This document shows, piece by piece, positions 6,560 through 14,973 of a stretch of DNA of 23,529 bases. The first letter of the stretch is position 1, and every line of letters starts with the position of its first letter. Made by a program: the position numbers and the translations under genes. This DNA comes from JBBSHE01 sp038253325. Its GTDB lineage: Bacteria; Actinomycetota; Actinomycetes; Propionibacteriales; Nocardioidaceae. The stretch lies in NCBI GenBank assembly GCA_038253325.1, contig JBBSHE010000037.1:1-23529 (forward strand), in the 5' to 3' direction. The notes beneath the pieces were generated by a model. It was given only the letters and a program-made list of their open reading frames with translations, was not told the origin of the DNA and did no database searches.

Positions 6560-8250
6560 GCTTCTCAAGATCTCGTCGATCGGCGTGATCGACGGCGCGG
6601 AGATCGAGCTGCGGCCTGGTCTCACGGTCCGGCACCGGTGAGACCGGTGCCGGCAAGACGATGGTCGTGACTGCTCTCGAGCTGTTGCTCGGTGCGCGGG
6701 CCGACTCCTCGTTGGTACGCGCCGGAGCGACGCAGGCCAGTGCACAGGCGATCATCCGGGCCGACGCGGACACCTGTGCCGTCCTCGCCGAGACCGGCGC
6801 CGCTGTCGACGACGGAACGGTCGTCGTACACCGGAGCGTGACCGCATCGGGTCGGTCGCGGGCGCGATTGGGGGGTGTTCTGGTACCCGTCTCGACGCTC
6901 GGCGAAGCGCTCCGCGGGCTGGTCACCATCCACGGCCAGTCCGACCAGCAGCTGCTGCTGTCGCACAGGGCGCAGCAACGAGCACTCGACCGTTTCGGTG
7001 GGACGTCGACCCGTCGGGCGGTGGACGCCTATCGAGAAGCGTTCGACCGGCTCGCTGGAGGCGAACGGCTCCTCGACGAGCTCACGACCAACGCGCGCGA
7101 TCGGGCCCGACAAGCCGACCTGCTGCGGTTCGGTCTGGCCGAGATCGAGGCCGTCGACCCCCATCCGGGCGAGGGCGCGCGGCTGCGTGAGGAGGCAGCG
7201 CGGCTCAGCCACGTCGACGCGCTCCGGGCCGGCGCGACGACCGCCCATCAGCTGCTGACGGGTGGCGACGAGGATCTCGGCACGGACGTCCTCAGCCGGT
7301 TGGCGGCCGCCCGCAAGGCGGTTGGCGACGTCAGTGCCGACGACACACAGCTCGGGGTCTTCGCTGAGCAGCTGGCAGCCGCCTCGTACGCGTTGTCGGA
7401 TTGCGCCGCCGACATCGCGTCGTACCTCGCCGACCTCGAGGCAGATCCACTCCGGCTGGCTGCGGTCCAGGACCGGCTGTCCATGCTCGCCACCCTCACT
7501 CGCAAGTACGGCGACTCGGTCGACGACGTCTTGCAATGGGCTCGAACCTCGGCAGCCGCCCTGACGGCTCTCGAAGCAGACGACGACCGGCGCGGTGCGA
7601 TCGAGGCCGAGATCGGCGCGTTGCGTTCGACGCGCGACGATGCCGCGGCGGCGCTTACTGCGGCCCGGAGCACCGCCGCCGGTGCGCTTGCGGCGATCGT
7701 CACGAGTGAGCTCACGGCGCTCTCGATGACCCACAGCGCGCTGGTGGTGAGCGTCGAACCGGCAGCCCGGGCCGGGCGCGACGGATACGACCACGTCGAG
7801 TTCCAGCTCGAGACCACGGGCGGAACGGAGCGGCGAACGCTTTCGAAAGGCGCCTCCGGAGGAGAGCTGGCGCGGGTCATGCTCGCGCTCGAGGTGGCGC
7901 TCGCCGGTAGCAGCCCAGGTCGCACAATGGTGTTCGACGAGGTCGACGCCGGGGTCGCGGGAAAGGCCGCTGTCGAGGTCGGCCGCCGGCTGGCGCTGCT
8001 CGCCCGATCGGTCCAGGTCATCGTCGTGACGCACCTGCCGCAGGTCGCCGCCTTCGCCGACGACCATGTCACCGTCGTGAAGGACGAGTCGGATGTGGTG
8101 ACGACGAGCGGCGTCCACGCCCTTGACGGCCCGGGTCGGCGCCGCGAGCTGTCACGGATGCTGGCCGGCCTCGAGGACTCGGAGACGGCGCTTGCGCACG
8201 CCGACGAGCTGCTCGAGGTCGCCCGCGAGGGGCGCCCGACCACGCCCTAG
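6552..8250 (+). pseudogene. recN: DNA repair protein RecN, frameshifted at the Walker A motif
   Basis: RecN is an SMC-like ATPase that gathers broken DNA ends for recombination. The GTG at 6552 encodes a normal N-terminus (MLELLKISSIGVIDGAEIEL) but the frame ends at TGA 6639-6641, after 29 codons. The continuing protein lies in the +1 frame from about 6631: GTGETGAGKT is the Walker A motif, then MVVTALELLLGAR. Removing one base in 6628-6632 restores TVGTGETGAGKT and a full RecN of about 565 residues. The rest is complete: a coiled-coil middle, the signature KGASGGELARVMLALE, Walker B MVFDEVDAG and the H-loop VVTHLPQVAAF. The gene is therefore either freshly broken or carries a sequencing error. 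It overlaps nadK by 8 nt. Confidence 0.9.
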
Positions 8251-8263
8251 CCGGATCCGGAGT

Positions 8264-8294
8264 TTGCGACATCGGCGTGGTCAACGGCTAGCCT
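8264..8294 (+). promoter_or_regulatory. Probable steA promoter
   Basis: TTGCGA (8264-8269) and TAGCCT (8289-8294) with a 19-bp spacer form an acceptable promoter in the 83-bp gap after recN, giving a leader of about 33 nt. Palindromic CCGGATCCGG and CCGGATCCG copies flank it at 8251-8260 and 8297-8305; they could be operators but may be chance in GC-rich DNA. Confidence 0.45.
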
Positions 8295-8333
8295 CCCCGG
8301 ATCCGAGGGTCGGCGCTGGCAAAATCGGGATCG

Positions 8334-9515
8334 ATGAGACTGCCTTCCGCGCTTCGCGCCCGACCGAAGCCCGAACCGGGGATCATCGGCGTTGCGCGCG
8401 CCGACAAGCGCACCGCCCAGCTTCGTACCCGCTTGCATCGCGGCGACATCGCGCTCGTCAACCACGTCGACCTGGACCGGGCCGCCGCAGAGTCCCTGGT
8501 CGAAGGTGGCGTCGCGGTGGTCCTCAACATTGCACCGTCGATCTCCGGCCGCTACCCCAACCTCGGACCCGCGTATCTGCTCGACGCCGGTGTCGTCCTC
8601 GTCGACAATGTGGACGAGGACGTCTTCGCGGCCGTCGACGACGGAGACATCCTGCGGGTGGACGGCGCGGACATCTACCGTGACGACGTCCTGGTCGGGA
8701 GCGGCACCAGGCAGACGAGCGCATCGGTACGCGAGGCGTGGGAGAGCGCAAAGGACGGTATCGCGACCCAGATGGCCGCGTTCAGTGCAAACGCGGTCGA
8801 GCACCTGCACCGGGAGCGGAGCCTGCTGACCGACGGCGAGGGCATCCCGTCCGTCTCCACGCCGATCCGCGGACGCCACGTGCTGGTCGTGTCCCGGTCG
8901 TTCGACTACCGGGCCGAGCTCGACAGCCTGAAGAGCTACATCCGCGAGCACGCGCCGGTCCTGATCGGCGTCGACGCAGGCGGTGACGCCCTCCTGGAAG
9001 CGGGATACCGCCCCGACCTGGTGGTCGCCGAGGTGGAAAAGGTTTCCGACCCGTGTCTGCGTTGCGGGGCCGAAGTGGTCGCCCACGCAAGCCGCGTCGA
9101 CCATGCGGGTACGACTGACCGGCTCGAGCGACTCGGTGTCAACCACGCGACATTCGTGTCGACGGGCACCTCGAACGATGCCGCGTTGTTGCTCGCTCAC
9201 CACGCGGGTGCCGGGCTCATCGTCCAGGTCGGTTCCCACGGATCGCTGATCGAGTTCTTCGACCGCGGCCGGTCGACCATGGCGAGCTCGTTCCTGACCC
9301 AGCTCGTGGTCGGCGGGGATCTCGTCGACGCCCGGGCCGTCGCCCGGCTTTACCAACACCGGCTGCGCGCCCGTTGGATTGTGCTCATCCTGCTCGTCTG
9401 CGTCGCCGTCGTCGTCGGTGCGCTGTTGACCACGCCCGTTGGCCAGGACTGGTACGACCAGGTGCGTGGCTGGTCCGTCTCTGCTTACGACTCGGTCCGG
9501 GGGACGTTGTCGTGA
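8334..9515 (+). CDS. steA: SteA-like protein with one membrane segment (Rv1697-like)
   Basis: This 393-residue protein matches the actinobacterial SteA family (Rv1697), linked in Corynebacterium to cell separation. The N-terminal half contains GIIGVARADKRT and VVLNIAPSISGRYPNLGP; the second half resembles thiamin pyrophosphokinase, with GVDAGGDALLEAGYRPD and TSNDAALLLA. A single transmembrane segment (WIVLILLVCVAVVVGALL, near 350-367) precedes a short tail. In the family the segment after RPD usually reads like the GDxDS motif of thiamin pyrophosphokinase; here residues 232-239 read AEVEKVSD, so the metal-binding acids look altered. The ATG is the first start after a probable promoter. The stop overlaps the next start (GTGA), indicating cotranscription with the MctB-like gene. 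Confidence 0.85.
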   Translation: MRLPSALRARPKPEPGIIGVARADKRTAQLRTRLHRGDIALVNHVDLDRAAAESLVEGGVAVVLNIAPSISGRYPNLGPAYLLDAGVVLVDNVDEDVFAAVDDGDILRVDGADIYRDDVLVGSGTRQTSASVREAWESAKDGIATQMAAFSANAVEHLHRERSLLTDGEGIPSVSTPIRGRHVLVVSRSFDYRAELDSLKSYIREHAPVLIGVDAGGDALLEAGYRPDLVVAEVEKVSDPCLRCGAEVVAHASRVDHAGTTDRLERLGVNHATFVSTGTSNDAALLLAHHAGAGLIVQVGSHGSLIEFFDRGRSTMASSFLTQLVVGGDLVDARAVARLYQHRLRARWIVLILLVCVAVVVGALLTTPVGQDWYDQVRGWSVSAYDSVRGTLS

Positions 9516-10444
9516 TCGCGCTGCGGCGAGTCGCGTTCAGCCTGCTCGCCGTCTGTGTCGCTTTCGCCGCCGGCCTGGCGCTTGGCAACGGGCCACTTCA
9601 GGGGAGCAACGACCAGGTCGACCTGACCGGTGCCAACCGGTCGCTCGCCACGCAGGTGAACGACCTCCGGCAGGCCGGTGCCTACGACGATGCCTTGGCC
9701 CGTGCGACCGCGCCGGGTCTCGTGAAGGGTCGCCTCACCGGCCGGGTCGTCACGCTGGTCGTGCTGCCCGGCGTGGATCCGGCGACCGTCGGCTCCATTC
9801 GCTCGCTCGTCGCGACCGCGGGTGGTCAGGTTGCGGTCACCGTCCACGTCGCGACCGGGCTGATCTCGGTGGGCAGGAAGGTGTTCGTCGACAGTGTCGG
9901 CAGCGACTCCATCAAGGGGGTTGCCGGACTCCGGAGGCTGCAGAAGACCGGCACATATGCACGGATCGGGGTGCTGATCGCCCGCGCGTACGTCGCGAAG
10001 AGCTCGGGGCCGTCGACGTTCGACCCCGTCGCGTCTAACGTCAGCGACCAGCTGGAAGGAGCCGGACTCGTCCAGACCGACCAGCAGCCGGCGCGCCGCG
10101 GCAGCCTGGTCGTGATGCTCGACCCGGGTATGGCCGGGCAAAGCTCCGACCTCGAGGCGACCCGGGTGATCGAGCGGTCGATCCTGCTGGCCCTGCTACG
10201 CCGGTCGGACGGTGTGGTGGTGGCAAGCGCCGCCCGATCCGATGCCCCCGGTGGGCTGGTGGCAGCGATCATCACGGACTCCCGTCTCACCGCGGTTTCC
10301 ACGCTCGACACTTTGCCGAGCGCAGCCGGCAAGGTCGCGCTGGTCTATGCGGTTGCTGCCACCGCGAACGGTACGACCGATGGACGCTACGGGACGGTGG
10401 GGGGCAGGTCCGTCCTGCCACCCGGTCTCGCCCCCGCGAGTTGA
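9512..10444 (+). CDS. mctB: SteB/MctB (Rv1698) family envelope protein
   Basis: This 310-residue protein has a short basic N-terminus and a hydrophobic segment (residues 6-25, VAFSLLAVCVAFAAGLALG) that acts as a membrane anchor or uncleaved signal. The remaining ~280 residues are extracytoplasmic. A coiled-coil-like stretch around residues 40-60 precedes the globular part. The family is known as MctB in M. tuberculosis, where Rv1698 has been linked to copper resistance, and as SteB in Corynebacterium, a SteA partner; which role applies here is not evident. The GTG start overlaps the steA stop (GTGA), supporting the partnership. The open frame extends upstream but the family begins at this basic, hydrophobic N-terminus. 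Confidence 0.82.
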   Translation: MIALRRVAFSLLAVCVAFAAGLALGNGPLQGSNDQVDLTGANRSLATQVNDLRQAGAYDDALARATAPGLVKGRLTGRVVTLVVLPGVDPATVGSIRSLVATAGGQVAVTVHVATGLISVGRKVFVDSVGSDSIKGVAGLRRLQKTGTYARIGVLIARAYVAKSSGPSTFDPVASNVSDQLEGAGLVQTDQQPARRGSLVVMLDPGMAGQSSDLEATRVIERSILLALLRRSDGVVVASAARSDAPGGLVAAIITDSRLTAVSTLDTLPSAAGKVALVYAVAATANGTTDGRYGTVGGRSVLPPGLAPAS

Positions 10445-10466
10445 GCGCAGGACCGTCGTCGCGGTT

Positions 10467-10475
10467 TGGTAGGCT
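10467..10475 (+). promoter_or_regulatory. Extended -10 promoter of pyrG
   Basis: TGGTAGGCT gives an extended -10 (TG, one base, then TAGGCT at 10470-10475). Transcription would begin around 10482-10484, at or beside a GTG that is in frame with pyrG. No good -35 box is visible, as in many actinobacterial promoters. Confidence 0.55.
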
Positions 10476-10546
10476 GAAACCCCGTGGAGGCGGCGCAGTT
10501 CCAACCCAGTTGGCCCGCCATCGAAAGAGGACCGCGGGAGATCACC

Positions 10547-12253
10547 TTGGCCGGACAAGTGCAGACCCGTCATCTGTTTGTGACCGGGGGCGTCGCCTCC
10601 TCGCTCGGTAAGGGCCTCACCGCCTCCTCGCTCGGTCGACTGCTCAAGTCGCGAGGGGTTCGGGTCACGATGCAGAAGCTCGACCCGTACCTCAACGTCG
10701 ATCCGGGCACCATGAACCCGTTTCAGCACGGAGAGGTCTTCGTCACCGACGACGGGACCGAGACCGACCTCGACATCGGCCACTACGAACGGTTTCTCGA
10801 TGTCAACCTCAGCGGACAGGCGAACGTCACGACGGGACAGGTCTACTCGTCGGTGATCGCCAAGGAGCGGCGCGGCGACTATCTCGGTGACACGGTTCAG
10901 GTGATCCCGCACATCACGAACGAGATCAAGGACCGGATCAAGGCGATGGCCGGTGCCGACGTCGACGTCGTCATCACCGAGATTGGTGGCACGGTCGGTG
11001 ACATCGAGTCGCTTCCGTTCCTCGAGGCGGCGCGCCAAGTGCGTCATGACGTCGGACGCGACAACTGCTTCTTCCTCCACGTGTCACTCGTGCCGTACAT
11101 CGGTCCGTCCGGTGAGCTGAAGACCAAGCCCACCCAGCACTCCGTTGCGGCGCTGCGCTCGATCGGTATCGCGCCGGACGCGGTCGTCTGCCGTGCCGAC
11201 CGTGAGATCCCGCCGTCGGTGAAGAAGAAGATCTCGTTGATGTGCGACGTCGACCAGGAGGCGGTGGTCGCCGCGGTCGACGCAACCTCGATCTACGACA
11301 TACCCAAGGTGCTGCACAGCGAGGGCCTCGACGCGTATGTCGTACGCCGGCTCAACCTGCCGTTCCGCGATGTCGACTGGACTCGGTGGGACCGGCTCCT
11401 CGACCAGGTGCACCACCCCGAGGAGGACGTCACCGTCGCGCTGGTGGGCAAGTACATCGACCTGCCCGACGCATACCTTTCCGTCGTCGAGGCGCTGCGC
11501 GCCGGGGGGTTCGACAACTCCGCCCGGGTCAACGTCCGCTGGGTGAGATCCGACGACTGCTCCACGCCGGAGGGAGCGCACGACAACCTCGGCGACGTCG
11601 ACGCGATCTGCGTGCCCGGCGGGTTCGGGGTTCGGGGAATCGACGGCAAGGTCGGCGCCCTGTGGTACGCCCGCACCCACCGCATCCCCACCCTCGGCCT
11701 CTGCCTCGGCTTGCAGTGCATGGTGATCGAGTACGCCCGTAACGTCGCCGACCTGCCGGACGCCGGCTCGACGGAGTTCGACCCGGACAGCTCCGAACCC
11801 GTGATCGCCACGATGGACGAGCAGCTCGACATCGTGTCCGGCGACGGAGACCTCGGTGGGACGATGCGGCTCGGCCTGTACCCCGCGGATCTGCTGGCGG
11901 GCTCGGTCACGGAGCGCGCCTACGGACGCAACCGGGTCGAGGAACGCCACCGGCATCGCTACGAGGTGAACAACAAGTTCCGCGGACACCTCGAATCCGC
12001 GGGCATGGTGTTCTCGGGAACGTCACCGGACCGCGAACTGGTCGAGTTCGTCGAGCTGCCCGGCGATGTCCACCCGTACTACGTCGGGACCCAGGCCCAC
12101 CCGGAGCTGCGGTCACGACCCACCAGCCCGCACCCGCTGTTCGCGGGCCTCGTCAGGGCCGCCATCGCGCGGCAGCGTGAGCTTCGGCTGCCGGTCGACG
12201 AGACCGGCCTCCGCCGCGCCGACGCCGTCTACGAGACGACCCCGCCTCGGTGA
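10547..12253 (+). CDS. pyrG: CTP synthase
   Basis: The enzyme makes CTP from UTP, ATP and glutamine. From the TTG at 10547 the protein has 568 residues. The synthase domain opens with FVTGGVASSLGKGLTASSLG and includes KLDPYLNVDPGTMNPFQHGE and EIGGTVGDIES. The glutaminase domain has the nucleophile Cys386 in LGLCLGLQ and the His518/Glu520 pair in HPEL. All catalytic parts are intact. The TTG is favoured by GGGAG at 10536-10540; a GTG at 10484 would add 21 unconserved residues but could be a leaderless start given the -10 box just upstream. The stop overlaps the Nudix gene start (GTGA), so the two are coexpressed. Confidence 0.95.
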   Translation: MAGQVQTRHLFVTGGVASSLGKGLTASSLGRLLKSRGVRVTMQKLDPYLNVDPGTMNPFQHGEVFVTDDGTETDLDIGHYERFLDVNLSGQANVTTGQVYSSVIAKERRGDYLGDTVQVIPHITNEIKDRIKAMAGADVDVVITEIGGTVGDIESLPFLEAARQVRHDVGRDNCFFLHVSLVPYIGPSGELKTKPTQHSVAALRSIGIAPDAVVCRADREIPPSVKKKISLMCDVDQEAVVAAVDATSIYDIPKVLHSEGLDAYVVRRLNLPFRDVDWTRWDRLLDQVHHPEEDVTVALVGKYIDLPDAYLSVVEALRAGGFDNSARVNVRWVRSDDCSTPEGAHDNLGDVDAICVPGGFGVRGIDGKVGALWYARTHRIPTLGLCLGLQCMVIEYARNVADLPDAGSTEFDPDSSEPVIATMDEQLDIVSGDGDLGGTMRLGLYPADLLAGSVTERAYGRNRVEERHRHRYEVNNKFRGHLESAGMVFSGTSPDRELVEFVELPGDVHPYYVGTQAHPELRSRPTSPHPLFAGLVRAAIARQRELRLPVDETGLRRADAVYETTPPR

Positions 12254-12831
12254 GCGACCTCGCCGACGTGCCGGCGGCGTGGCCGGTGCTGGACAGCAAG
12301 ACAGCATTCCGTGGTGCGGTGGTCAGCGTGCGGACGGACGAGGTCGAGGCGCCCGACGGGAGCAGCCACGTCCGTGACGTGGTCGTGCATCCGGGTGCCG
12401 TCGCCGTGGTCGCTCTCGACTCCCAGGATCGCGTCCTGGTGATCCGCCACTATCGGCACCCGGTCGGGCTCCGGGCGGTCGAGCTGCCGGCCGGTCTCCT
12501 CGACGTGAGGGGTGAGCCGGCGATCCGGGCGGCGCAACGCGAGCTCGCCGAGGAGGCCCTGCTCCAGGCCACGCGCTGGAGTCCGCTGGTGGAGGTGAAC
12601 ACATCGACCGGGATGACGACCGAGCGAGTCCACATCTTCCTGGCCGAAGACGTGTCGACGGTGGCGGCACCGGTGCACTTCGAGGCGCACGCGGAAGAGC
12701 TGGACCTCGACCCGGACTGGGTGCCGTTGCCAGAGCTGGTGGACAAGATCATCGCCGGCAGGGTTGCGAACTCGTTGCTCATCGCCGGTGTCCTGACGCT
12801 GTGGGCCCGGCGGACCCGACGGGCTTCCTGA
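12250..12831 (+). CDS. Nudix hydrolase, ADP-ribose pyrophosphatase type (Rv1700-like)
   Basis: This 193-residue Nudix protein matches the ADP-ribose pyrophosphatase found after pyrG in actinobacteria. The Nudix box begins at Gly82 (ELPAGLLDVRGEP) and continues through RELAEE at residues 97-102, supplying the metal-binding glutamates. The residue normally Gly two positions after the last Glu is Leu104, a deviation from the REUxEExGU consensus. The family hydrolyses ADP-ribose to AMP and ribose 5-phosphate; substrate here is inferred from position and from the IRHYRHPVG segment typical of this group. The GTG start overlaps the pyrG stop by 4 nt. Confidence 0.88.
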   Translation: MSDLADVPAAWPVLDSKTAFRGAVVSVRTDEVEAPDGSSHVRDVVVHPGAVAVVALDSQDRVLVIRHYRHPVGLRAVELPAGLLDVRGEPAIRAAQRELAEEALLQATRWSPLVEVNTSTGMTTERVHIFLAEDVSTVAAPVHFEAHAEELDLDPDWVPLPELVDKIIAGRVANSLLIAGVLTLWARRTRRAS

Positions 12832-12905
12832 CAACGGTCCTGCGCCATCGCGCATACAGTAATGTGCGGAGCGACCACGGTTGCCTCGAGAAGGTGTGCA
12901 GATCG

Positions 12906-14021
12906 ATGAAAATCGGCGTACCGAAAGAAGTCAAGGTCCACGAGTACCGGGTTGCGATCACGCCGTCCGGGGTCCACGAGCTCGCATCTCGTGGTCATCA
13001 GGTCTTCGTCGAGGAGAACGCCGGATCGGGATCCGGGATACCCAACGACGCGTACGTCGACGCGGGCGGCACCATCGTTCCCACCGCAGACGACGCCTGG
13101 GCCGAAGGCGAGCTCGTCTTGAAGGTGAAGGAGCCCGTCGGTGAGGAGTACCACCGGATGCGGGAGGGTCAGACCCTGTTCACCTACCTGCACTTGGCGG
13201 CATCGCGGGAGTGCACCGACGCGCTGCTCAAGCACGGGGTGACGTCAATCGCGTACGAGACGGTACAGACCCCGGACCAGGCGCTGCCGCTGCTCGCGCC
13301 GATGAGCGAGGTCGCGGGGCGGCTGGCACCGCAGGCCGGTGCGTACCACCTGATGCGGCAGGGCGGCGGCGGCGGCGTCTTGATGGGCGGGGTGTCCGGG
13401 GTGTACGCCGCGAAGGTGGTCGTGATCGGCGCCGGAGTGTCGGGCATGAACGCGGCGGCGATCGCGCTCGGCATGCAGGCCGAGGTGCTGCTCCTCGACC
13501 GCAACATCGACCGGCTGCGGGAGGCCGACCGGATCTATCAGGGACACCTACAAACCGTCGCGTCGAATACCTTCGAGGTCGAGCGGGCGGTGCTCGATGC
13601 CGATCTGGTGATCGGTGCGGTGCTCATCCCTGGTGCCAAGGCCCCGATGCTGGTCTCCAATGATCTGGTCGCGCGGATGAAGCCGGGCTCGGTGCTCGTC
13701 GACATCTCGATCGACCAAGGTGGGTGCTTCGAGGACTCCCGGCCCACCACGCACGCCGAACCGACGTACCTCGTGCATCAGTCCGTCTTCTACTGCGTCG
13801 CAAATATGCCCGGTGCCGTACCCCACACGTCGACGTACGCACTGACGAACGTGACGCTGCCGTACGCCGTCGCACTCGCCGACAAAGGTTGGAAACGGGC
13901 CCTCAGGGAGGACCATGCGTTGTCGCTGGGCCTCAGTACGTATGCCGGTGACGTGGTCTCCGAGCCGGTAGCGAGCGCTCACGAGATGCCGTTCCGGCCG
14001 CTCGCCGAGGCGCTGGGTTGA
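12906..14021 (+). CDS. ald: Alanine dehydrogenase
   Basis: This NAD-dependent enzyme interconverts L-alanine with pyruvate and ammonia. The 371-residue sequence aligns without gaps to the family numbering: Lys75 in LKVKEP, His96 in YLHLAAS and Asp270 in DISIDQGG are the substrate and catalytic residues. The NAD-binding loop is VIGAGVSGMNAAA near residues 174-186. The ATG start follows AGAAGGTG (12889-12896) by 9 nt. A 74-bp gap after the Nudix gene has a possible -10 box, TACAGT (12855-12860), so it may have its own promoter. M. tuberculosis carries ald elsewhere, but Streptomyces has it in this position. Confidence 0.96.
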   Translation: MKIGVPKEVKVHEYRVAITPSGVHELASRGHQVFVEENAGSGSGIPNDAYVDAGGTIVPTADDAWAEGELVLKVKEPVGEEYHRMREGQTLFTYLHLAASRECTDALLKHGVTSIAYETVQTPDQALPLLAPMSEVAGRLAPQAGAYHLMRQGGGGGVLMGGVSGVYAAKVVVIGAGVSGMNAAAIALGMQAEVLLLDRNIDRLREADRIYQGHLQTVASNTFEVERAVLDADLVIGAVLIPGAKAPMLVSNDLVARMKPGSVLVDISIDQGGCFEDSRPTTHAEPTYLVHQSVFYCVANMPGAVPHTSTYALTNVTLPYAVALADKGWKRALREDHALSLGLSTYAGDVVSEPVASAHEMPFRPLAEALG

Positions 14022-14032
14022 CGTATCGGGCT

Positions 14033-14046
14033 GAGGTGCCGGGCTG
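14033..14046 (+). promoter_or_regulatory. Ribosome-binding site and CTG candidate start of xerD
   Basis: GAGGTG (14033-14038) lies 5 nt before CTG at 14044-14046, the only initiator-like codon ahead of the conserved XerD N-terminus in its frame. An in-frame TGA at 14032-14034 blocks any start further upstream. The CTG also overlaps, as CTGA, the stop of a short ORF opening at the GTG at 14036. Confidence 0.45.
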
Positions 14047-14973
14047 AGCGCGGCTGATCTGGATCACGCGGTCCGCACCTATCTCGACCATCTGAGCGTC
14101 GAACGAGGTCTGGCTGCGAACACGCTCGCGTCGTACCGGCGAGACCTCCGCCGGTACGTCCGCTTTCTGCACGCCCGCGGAGTCGACCGGGTCGATGCGG
14201 TGGCAACCAGCGACGTGACCGACTTCCTTGCAGGGCTGCGTTCCGGGGACGACGCGCACACTGCTCTCGGCTCGGGCAGTGCGGCCAGGACGCTGGTGAC
14301 GGTTCGCGGGTTTCACCGGTTCGCCGTCCGGGAGCAGATCTCCGCGACGGACCCGGCCGAGACGGTCAGGCCCCCGGCTGCCCCGAGACGGTTGCCGAAG
14401 GCACTGTCGCTGGACCAGGTCGAGCGCATCCTGTCCGCCGCCGGTGCCTCAGGCACCGCGCTCGCGTTGCGTGATCGGGCGCTTCTCGAGCTCTTGTACG
14501 GCACGGGCGCGCGGATCTCGGAGGCGACCGGGCTCGACCTCGACGACCTTGACCTCGACGACGGGTCGGTGCGACTGCTGGGTAAAGGGCGCAAGCAGCG
14601 CGTCGTACCGGTCGGACGGTACGCCACAGAAGCGCTGAACGCTTATCTTGTACGCGGACGACCCGCCCTGTCGGCGGTCGGGCCGACCGTAGCCGCCGTG
14701 TTCCTCAACGCGCGGGGTGGGCGGCTCTCTCGCCAGTCGGCGTGGACGATCCTGCGTAAGGCCGCGCAGAGCGCCGGCACCGCCGTCGGCGTCTCTCCGC
14801 ACACGCTCCGACACTCGTTCGCGACCCACCTGCTCGACGGTGGCGCCGACGTCCGGGTCGTCCAGGAGCTGCTCGGCCACGCCTCAGTGACCACGACGCA
14901 GATCTACACCCTCGTGACGATCGACAAGCTGCGCGAGGTGTACGCGAGCTCGCACCCCAGAGCGATCAGCTGA
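14044..14973 (+). CDS. xerD: Tyrosine recombinase XerD
   Basis: XerD resolves chromosome dimers with XerC at dif. All catalytic residues are present when counted from the CTG at 14044: Arg157 (TGARISE), Lys181 (GKGRKQR), His253 and Arg256 (HTLRHSF), His279 (LLGHAS) and the nucleophile Tyr288 (QIYT). The N-terminal core-binding domain (AVRTYLDHLSVERGLAANT, then SYRRDL) lies upstream of the first in-frame GTG (14200), so a start there would lose about 50 conserved residues. No ATG, GTG or TTG exists between the in-frame stop at 14032 and this domain. The start is thus CTG, or a base has been lost nearby. With the CTG the protein has 309 residues, a normal length. It follows ald by 22 nt. Confidence 0.88.
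   Translation: MSAADLDHAVRTYLDHLSVERGLAANTLASYRRDLRRYVRFLHARGVDRVDAVATSDVTDFLAGLRSGDDAHTALGSGSAARTLVTVRGFHRFAVREQISATDPAETVRPPAAPRRLPKALSLDQVERILSAAGASGTALALRDRALLELLYGTGARISEATGLDLDDLDLDDGSVRLLGKGRKQRVVPVGRYATEALNAYLVRGRPALSAVGPTVAAVFLNARGGRLSRQSAWTILRKAAQSAGTAVGVSPHTLRHSFATHLLDGGADVRVVQELLGHASVTTTQIYTLVTIDKLREVYASSHPRAIS

Noticed and set aside
6624..6642. Programmed +1 frameshift in recN at CGG TGA
   Set aside because: Slipping there would give TVRHRETGAGKT and lose the first glycine of Walker A, and CGG is a poor slippery codon; a one-base insertion explains the data better.
6622..8118. 498-codon minus-strand frame opposite recN
   Set aside because: The opposite strand encodes clear RecN motifs; this frame has no family resemblance.
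12828..12860. Strong -35/-10 promoter for ald (CTGACA and TACAGT)
   Set aside because: The spacer is 21 bp, too long for a confident call; kept only as a remark in the ald entry.
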